From Pseudomonas sp. Gutcm_11s (GTDB lineage: Bacteria; Pseudomonadota; Gammaproteobacteria; Pseudomonadales; Pseudomonadaceae): a stretch of 64,000 bases of DNA. Position numbers and translations under genes: made by a program. The notes under the pieces were generated by a model, which searched no databases, was not told where the DNA came from, and saw only the letters and a program-made list of their open reading frames with translations. The stretch spans positions 164,265 through 228,264 of the forward strand of contig NZ_JAQSUW010000015.1 of NCBI RefSeq assembly GCF_028649395.1. The letters are read 5' to 3'. Below, piece by piece: positions 59,795-64,000 of this stretch. Every line of letters begins with the position of its first letter. Position 1 is the first letter of the stretch.

Positions 59795-60700
59795 ATGGCC
59801 CGGCAGGGTAGGTTGTTCGCGATGGCTTGCCTGGTGCTGGCCATGGCCCTGTGGGGCAGTTCCTTCATCGCCCTCAAGTTCGCCTTCGCCGAGCTGCCGG
59901 CGATGTGGGTGATCTTCGGTCGCATGCTCCTCGGCAGCCTGATCTTCCTGCTGGCCTGGCGCTGGCGCGGCCGCCTCGACTACCGCCCCGGCGACTGGCG
60001 CCTGCTGCTCGCCCTCGCTGCCTGCGAGCCCTGCCTGTACTTCATCTTCGAGGCCCTGGCGCTGCAGCACACCAGCGCCACCCAGGCCGGCATGATCACT
60101 GCGCTGCTGCCACTGCTGGTGGCGATGGGTGCCTTCACCTTCCTGCGTGAGCGCGTGGCCCCCAGCACCTGGGCTGGCTTTCTGCTGGCGGTGGTCGGCG
60201 CCATCTGGCTGAGCCTGGCGGGCGAGGCGGATGCCCATGCGCCCGCGCCCCTGTTGGGCAACTTCTACGAATTCCTCGCCGTGCTCTGTGCGACCTGCTA
60301 CACGCTGCTGCTCAAGCGCCTCTGCGAGCGCTATTCGCCCTTCGTGCTCACTGCCATGCAGGCCTTCATCGGCTCGCTGTTCTTCCTGCCGCTCGCGCTG
60401 CTGCTGGAGCCGCTGCCCAGCCAGCTCAGTGCCCTTGGCCTGGGCTCGGTGATCTATCTGGGTGTGGTGGTCACCGTCGGCGCCTACGGCCTGTACAACT
60501 TCGGCGTCAGCCGCCTGCCGGCCAGCCAGGCCTCGGGCTTCACCAACCTGCTACCGGTGTTCACCCTGATCTTCGCCGCGCTGCTGCTGGGCGAGCGGCT
60601 CTCGCCGATGCAGTACGCCGCCGCCGCGCTGGTGTTCGTTGGCGTGGCGCTGAGCCAGTGGCGCAGCACTGCTCCGGCTCCGGCCGGCATTCTCGACTGA
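59795..60700 (+). CDS. EamA-family (DMT) transporter
   Basis: A 301-aa inner-membrane protein with ten predicted segments in two EamA repeats. ALWGSSFIALKFA in the first segment and ALQHTSATQAGMITALLP are typical of the drug/metabolite exporters (RhaT/YdcZ-like EamA group). Probably exports an amino acid or metabolite. ATG 59795 has GGAGG 7 nt upstream; a GTG at 59780 precedes that site. Followed after 10 bp by a PLP enzyme gene, so the substrate may be linked to it. Confidence 0.88.
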   Translation: MARQGRLFAMACLVLAMALWGSSFIALKFAFAELPAMWVIFGRMLLGSLIFLLAWRWRGRLDYRPGDWRLLLALAACEPCLYFIFEALALQHTSATQAGMITALLPLLVAMGAFTFLRERVAPSTWAGFLLAVVGAIWLSLAGEADAHAPAPLLGNFYEFLAVLCATCYTLLLKRLCERYSPFVLTAMQAFIGSLFFLPLALLLEPLPSQLSALGLGSVIYLGVVVTVGAYGLYNFGVSRLPASQASGFTNLLPVFTLIFAALLLGERLSPMQYAAAALVFVGVALSQWRSTAPAPAGILD

Positions 60701-60710
60701 GGAACAGCCC

Positions 60711-61802
60711 ATGACCGATATCCGCAAGTGGACCCGCGAGGCGGTACACATCATCGAGGCTGACTTCCAGCGCAGCGCCGACACCCACCTGATTCCGCTG
60801 GCGCTACCTGGGCTGCCCGGCGTCGAGCTGTACTTCAAGGACGAGTCGAGCCACCCCACCGGCAGCCTCAAGCATCGCCTGGCGCGCTCGCTGTTCCTCT
60901 ACGCCCTGTGCAATGGCTGGTTGCGTGAAGGCAAGCCGGTGATCGAGGCCTCCAGCGGTTCCACCGCCATCTCCGAGGCCTACTTCGCCCGCCTGCTCGG
61001 CCTGCCCTTCATCGCCGTGGTGCCGGCCTCCACGGCCCGCGAGAAGCTGGCACAGATAGCCTTCTATGGCGGCCACACCCACCTGGTCGACGACCCCACG
61101 CGCATCCATGCCGAATCCGTGCGCCTGGCGCAGGAGAGCGGTGGCCACTTCATGGACCAGTTCACCTACGCCGAGCGCGCGACCGACTGGCGGGCGAACA
61201 ACAACATCGCCGAATCGATCTTCCAGCAGATGCGCCACGAGCATTTCCCCGAACCGGCCTGGTTGGTGTCCAGCCCCGGTACCGGCGGCACCCTGGCGAC
61301 GCTGGGGCGCTACGTGCGCTACCGCCAGCACGCGACCCGGGTGTTCTGCGCCGATGCCGAGCAGTCGGTGTTCTTCGACAGCTACGTCAGTGGCGACCGC
61401 AGCCTGACCCTGGACTGCGGCTCGCGCATCGAGGGCATCGGCCGGCCGCGGGTCGAGCTGTCGTTCATGCCGCAGGTGCTGGATGCCGCGTGCAAGGTGC
61501 CGGATGCCCTGTCGCTGGCAGCCATGCATTACCTGGCGCACCGCCTGAATCGACGCGTCGGCGCGAGCAGCGGGACCAACCTGATCGGCGCGCTGCTGGT
61601 GGCGCAGAAGATGGTCGCGGCCGGCCAGCCCGGCTCGGTGGTGGCCATTCTCTGCGATGGCGGCGAGCGCTATGCCACCAGCTACTACTGCGACACCTGG
61701 CTTGCGGAGCAGGGCTATGAGCTGGCGCCGCTGATCGAGGCCGTGGCCGCCTGTGCCGAACGCGGTGTGGCGCTGCCCGACATGCCGAGCAGCGGCCTGT
61801 GA
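60711..61802 (+). CDS. PLP-dependent cysteine synthase-family enzyme
   Basis: A 363-aa fold type II PLP enzyme. DESSHPTGSLKHRLAR carries the PLP Lys in the SLKHR form, EASSGSTAISEA binds the PLP phosphate or substrate, and SSPGTGGTLATLGRYVR is the glycine loop. It looks like the L-cysteine desulfhydrase/cysteine synthase-like group rather than CysK, since the PTGSLKHR loop differs. Substrate unknown. GAGGAAC precedes the ATG. Stop overlaps the GNAT gene start. Confidence 0.85.
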   Translation: MTDIRKWTREAVHIIEADFQRSADTHLIPLALPGLPGVELYFKDESSHPTGSLKHRLARSLFLYALCNGWLREGKPVIEASSGSTAISEAYFARLLGLPFIAVVPASTAREKLAQIAFYGGHTHLVDDPTRIHAESVRLAQESGGHFMDQFTYAERATDWRANNNIAESIFQQMRHEHFPEPAWLVSSPGTGGTLATLGRYVRYRQHATRVFCADAEQSVFFDSYVSGDRSLTLDCGSRIEGIGRPRVELSFMPQVLDAACKVPDALSLAAMHYLAHRLNRRVGASSGTNLIGALLVAQKMVAAGQPGSVVAILCDGGERYATSYYCDTWLAEQGYELAPLIEAVAACAERGVALPDMPSSGL

Positions 61803-62317
61803 GCGAGCACTTCTGCAGCGTTGCCGCAGTTGCCGACGACATCCCGGCGATGATCGCCTTCATCTTCGAGCATGGCCCTAATCCCTGGAACTACCTGCCA
61901 CAGGACGCCGTGCTGGCGCACCTGCATGGCATCGCCGAGGGCACGGTGCAGGCCGTGCTGGCGCGGCGGGTGGATGGCGAGTTGGCCGGCTTCGTCACCT
62001 TCCTGGCCAGCAGCAACTTCGAGCGCTTCCAGGCGCAGGAGCGCCGCGAGTTGCCCCAGGGTTATGTCGGCGAAGCGGTGGTGCATCGGGAACTGGCGGG
62101 GCGCGGCCTGGGCAGCCGGCTGCTCGGCGAGGCGGTGCAGGGGTTGCAGGCACTGGGCATTCACGACATCTACATCGAACGCCACGAGGAAAACGCCGGC
62201 TCCGCAGGGATGATGCGCAAGGCCGGCTTCGTCGAGGTGGAGACCTTCAGCGACCCGCAGCGGCGCGCGGCCGGCTCGCGCCGAACCACGCTGTGCTACC
62301 TGCGCTGCGCTGACTAG
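61799..62317 (+). CDS. GNAT-family N-acetyltransferase
   Basis: A 172-aa acetyltransferase. VVHRELAGRGLGSRLLGEAV near residues 96-115 is the acetyl-CoA pyrophosphate loop (motif A, xGxG), and ERHEENAGSAGMMRKAGFVE is motif B. GTG 61799 overlaps the upstream stop (GTGA), so it is coupled to the PLP enzyme and may act on its product. The C-terminus overlaps the convergent GAPDH gene by 4 bp. Confidence 0.85.
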   Translation: MSEHFCSVAAVADDIPAMIAFIFEHGPNPWNYLPQDAVLAHLHGIAEGTVQAVLARRVDGELAGFVTFLASSNFERFQAQERRELPQGYVGEAVVHRELAGRGLGSRLLGEAVQGLQALGIHDIYIERHEENAGSAGMMRKAGFVEVETFSDPQRRAAGSRRTTLCYLRCAD

Positions 62318-63351
62318 CCAGGCTGTACGGGCACGGTGCGCATCGGCTCCAGCGGCTTGAGCCAGAGCTGCAGCACATCCAGCAGGCGATTGGCGAAGGC
62401 CCACTCGTTGTCGTACCAGGCCAGTACCTTGACCAGGTTGTCGCCCTGCACCCGGGTGTGGTTGAGATCGACCACGCAGGACACCGGATAACCGTTGAAG
62501 TCAGCGGACACCAGCGGCAGGTCGTTGCACTCCATTACTCCCAGCGGGAACTGGCGTGCAGCCTTCTGCAGAGTGTCGTTGATCGCCTCGCGGCTGGTTG
62601 GGTGTTCGCTGGTGAAGGTCAGGTCGAGCAGCGACACGTTGGCGGTCGGCACGCGTATCGCCATGCCGTCGAGGCGGCCCTCCAGCTCCGGGATCACCAG
62701 GCCGATGGCCTTCGCCGCGCCGGTGCTGGTGGGAATCATCGACTGGGCGGCGCCGCGGGCGCGGTAGAGATCGTTGTGGGTCTTGTCGAGCAGGTTCTGG
62801 TCGTTGGTGTAGGCATGCACCGTGGTCATCAGCCCTTGCTTGATGCCCACCGCGGTGTGCAGGGCCTGGGCCAGCGGCGCTAGGCAGTTGGTGGTGCACG
62901 AGGCGTTGGAGACGATCTGCTGGTTGCCCAGCAGGTGATGGTTGACGCCATACACCACCGTCAGGTCGGCGCTGTCCAGCGGGTGTGACAGCAGTACCCG
63001 TGGCGCGCCGGCGGCGAGATGCTGCTCGGCCAGGACGCGTTTCTTCGCCTTGCCGGTGCAGTCGACCACCACGTCGACCGCCAGTTGTTTCCAGGGCAGC
63101 TGGGTGAAGTCCTTCTGGCCGATCAGGCGGATCGACTGGCCGCGCACCTGCATCACGTCCTGGTGGATGTCGACCTGGCCGAGGAAGCGGCCGAAGGTGG
63201 TATCGAAGCGGGTCAGGTGAGCGAGGGTGTTAAAGTCACCGGTCTCGTTGATCACCTCGACGTGCAGCTGGCTTTCCAGCCCGCGCTCGAACAAGGCGCG
63301 TAGCAGGGCGCGACCAATGCGCCCGTAGCCGTTCAGGGCAATACGCAGCAT
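62314..63351 (-). CDS. Glyceraldehyde-3-phosphate dehydrogenase family protein
   Basis: A 345-aa type I GAPDH/erythrose-4-phosphate dehydrogenase paralogue. NGYGRIGRALLRA binds NAD, VSNASCTTNCLAP has the catalytic Cys, HAYTNDQNL includes the partner His, and WYDNEWAFANR is the C-terminal signature. The substrate-loop STGAAKAIGLVIPEL is standard. It stands alone, away from tkt/pgk, so it may be a gluconeogenic or alternative isozyme; GAPDH and Epd cannot be told apart by eye. Leftward, convergent with the GNAT gene. Confidence 0.9.
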   Translation of the reverse strand: MLRIALNGYGRIGRALLRALFERGLESQLHVEVINETGDFNTLAHLTRFDTTFGRFLGQVDIHQDVMQVRGQSIRLIGQKDFTQLPWKQLAVDVVVDCTGKAKKRVLAEQHLAAGAPRVLLSHPLDSADLTVVYGVNHHLLGNQQIVSNASCTTNCLAPLAQALHTAVGIKQGLMTTVHAYTNDQNLLDKTHNDLYRARGAAQSMIPTSTGAAKAIGLVIPELEGRLDGMAIRVPTANVSLLDLTFTSEHPTSREAINDTLQKAARQFPLGVMECNDLPLVSADFNGYPVSCVVDLNHTRVQGDNLVKVLAWYDNEWAFANRLLDVLQLWLKPLEPMRTVPVQPG

Positions 63352-63435
63352 GGCAGTCTCCGACTGTCTGGGTCCGCTTTCAGCATAGGCGGCCCATCCG
63401 CCTCACGAAAGCGAGGCGGGCTGCGAGGTCAGGAG

Positions 63436-64000
63436 TTACTGGCTGCGGGCGCCGCCGAAGGAGGCGCAGCCGCGCAGCACCTTGTCGTTCAGGCGCAGCT
63501 CGGCGCTGAGGTGCTGCACTGCGCCGCTCATGCTATCGACGCAGCGTTGCGGCGCCAGCCACAGCTCCAGGCGCTGGCCGTTGGCCTCGCTGCTCAAGTT
63601 GAAGTTGCCGCCGGGCAATTGTTCCTCGACGTAGGGCAGGGCCAGCGGCTCCTGGTCGGGGCGCAGCAGCACCAGGCCTTTCTCGCTGACGCCCAGGCTC
63701 CAGTCCGGCTCATGGCCGCTGGCGCGCAGCAGCAGGCTGCTGAAGCCGGGTTCGTTGCAGGCCGGGCCTTCGCCCTGCAGGCGGTAGACCTGGCTGGGGC
63801 TGATCTCGCCATCGAGCCCTGCCTGTTTGCTTGCGCCAGCGGTGCCGCGCAGGTCGACGAACAGCTGCTCGTTGCCATCGGCGAACAGTGTGGCGGCCTC
63901 GCGGGCGATGTCGTTGCTACCGTCGTTGATCACTTCCAACTGGCGCTGCTCGCCACAGGGGCGCAGCAGTAACTTGCCCTGTTGCAGGCGCAGTTCGCCT
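63436..64000 (-). CDS. COG3650-like lipoprotein or envelope protein, partial
   Basis: At least 188 codons, C-terminal part only; the gene continues beyond the right edge. The visible region has repeated LLLRPCGEQRQLEV-type and EDWSLGVSEKGL-like motifs (here HEPDWSLGVSEKGLVLL) and Cys in PAC, RC and GCASFGG, as in COG3650 proteins with a copper-resistance-like or META-type beta-barrel. A hairpin (63398-63419, CCGCCTC/GAGGCGG) lies after the stop without a U-tract. Function unknown. Confidence 0.6.
   Translation of the reverse strand, partial: GELRLQQGKLLLRPCGEQRQLEVINDGSNDIAREAATLFADGNEQLFVDLRGTAGASKQAGLDGEISPSQVYRLQGEGPACNEPGFSSLLLRASGHEPDWSLGVSEKGLVLLRPDQEPLALPYVEEQLPGGNFNLSSEANGQRLELWLAPQRCVDSMSGAVQHLSAELRLNDKVLRGCASFGGARSQ

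Noticed and set aside
63398..63419. Terminator after the right-edge gene
   Set aside because: The 7-bp stem lacks a U-run in either direction, so it is noted in the gene entry only.
1..64000. CRISPR arrays, tRNA or rRNA genes, insertion sequences, prophage
   Set aside because: No regularly spaced repeats, cloverleaf-like stretch, rRNA sequence, transposase or phage gene cluster was recognised by reading; a tRNAscan or IS search would settle it.

Overview
The window is about 64 kb of GC-rich chromosome from a Pseudomonas. The basis is the gene content and order: an aerobic (late cobalt insertion) cobalamin pathway, QuiP-type acylase, a six-gene Mrp/Sha antiporter operon with fused A and B subunits, FadL, DinG, paired OmpA lipoproteins and an orphan GAPDH paralogue. 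From memory much of this order resembles P. aeruginosa, but the species cannot be fixed from the sequence alone. No rRNA, tRNA, CRISPR array, transposase or prophage was seen.

Region 1 (1-13 kb) is the first cobalamin block. A repeat with nested inverted repeats and an AT-richer SDH/ClpP-like gene sit at the left edge, followed by cobF, a VWA protein and a ChlI-type AAA+ ATPase on the minus strand. The DAHP synthase gene aroF lies on the plus strand between ChlI and cobN. It is preceded by two short ORFs rich in Phe/Tyr/Trp codons and a strong intrinsic terminator, which look like an attenuator. cobN and cobW run leftward from a cobalamin riboswitch; cbtB, cbtA, cobE and cobM run rightward from a second one. 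The two divergent promoters share a perfect 18-bp palindrome.

Region 2 (13-17.5 kb) holds housekeeping and small genes: a methyladenine glycosylase, a sirtuin, two NlpC/P60 lipoproteins, an O-methyltransferase, an HNH protein and a Cys-rich Csp3-like copper protein. Region 3 (17.5-26.6 kb) is the second cobalamin operon, cobO-cobB-bluB-cobD-cobC-cobQ-cobP-cobT-phosphatase-cobV, under a third cobalamin riboswitch and almost fully translationally coupled. Together the blocks cover cobalt uptake, cobalt insertion, adenosylation, amidation, aminopropanol attachment, DMB synthesis and nucleotide loop assembly. The early corrin-ring genes cobI, cobG, cobJ, cobH, cobK and cobL are not here.

Region 4 (26.6-42.3 kb): a MarR/MFS pair with a probable operator and a 40-aa membrane microprotein, glutathione peroxidase, FadL, a degenerate lysozyme-like protein, a PL7 alginate lyase divergent from a CSLREA beta-helix exoprotein, QuiP acylase, SEC-C proteins, and two tandem OmpA lipoproteins. 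The second OmpA gene has its ribosome binding site buried in a 15-bp hairpin. Region 5 (42.3-53.8 kb): dinG, an SDR, an agarase-like glycoside hydrolase, a serine esterase, a third OmpA protein, pdxH, glycerate kinase and small envelope proteins. Region 6 (54-64 kb): the mnhACDEFG antiporter operon, a DMT exporter, a PLP enzyme, a GNAT protein, a GAPDH paralogue and a partial gene leaving the right edge.
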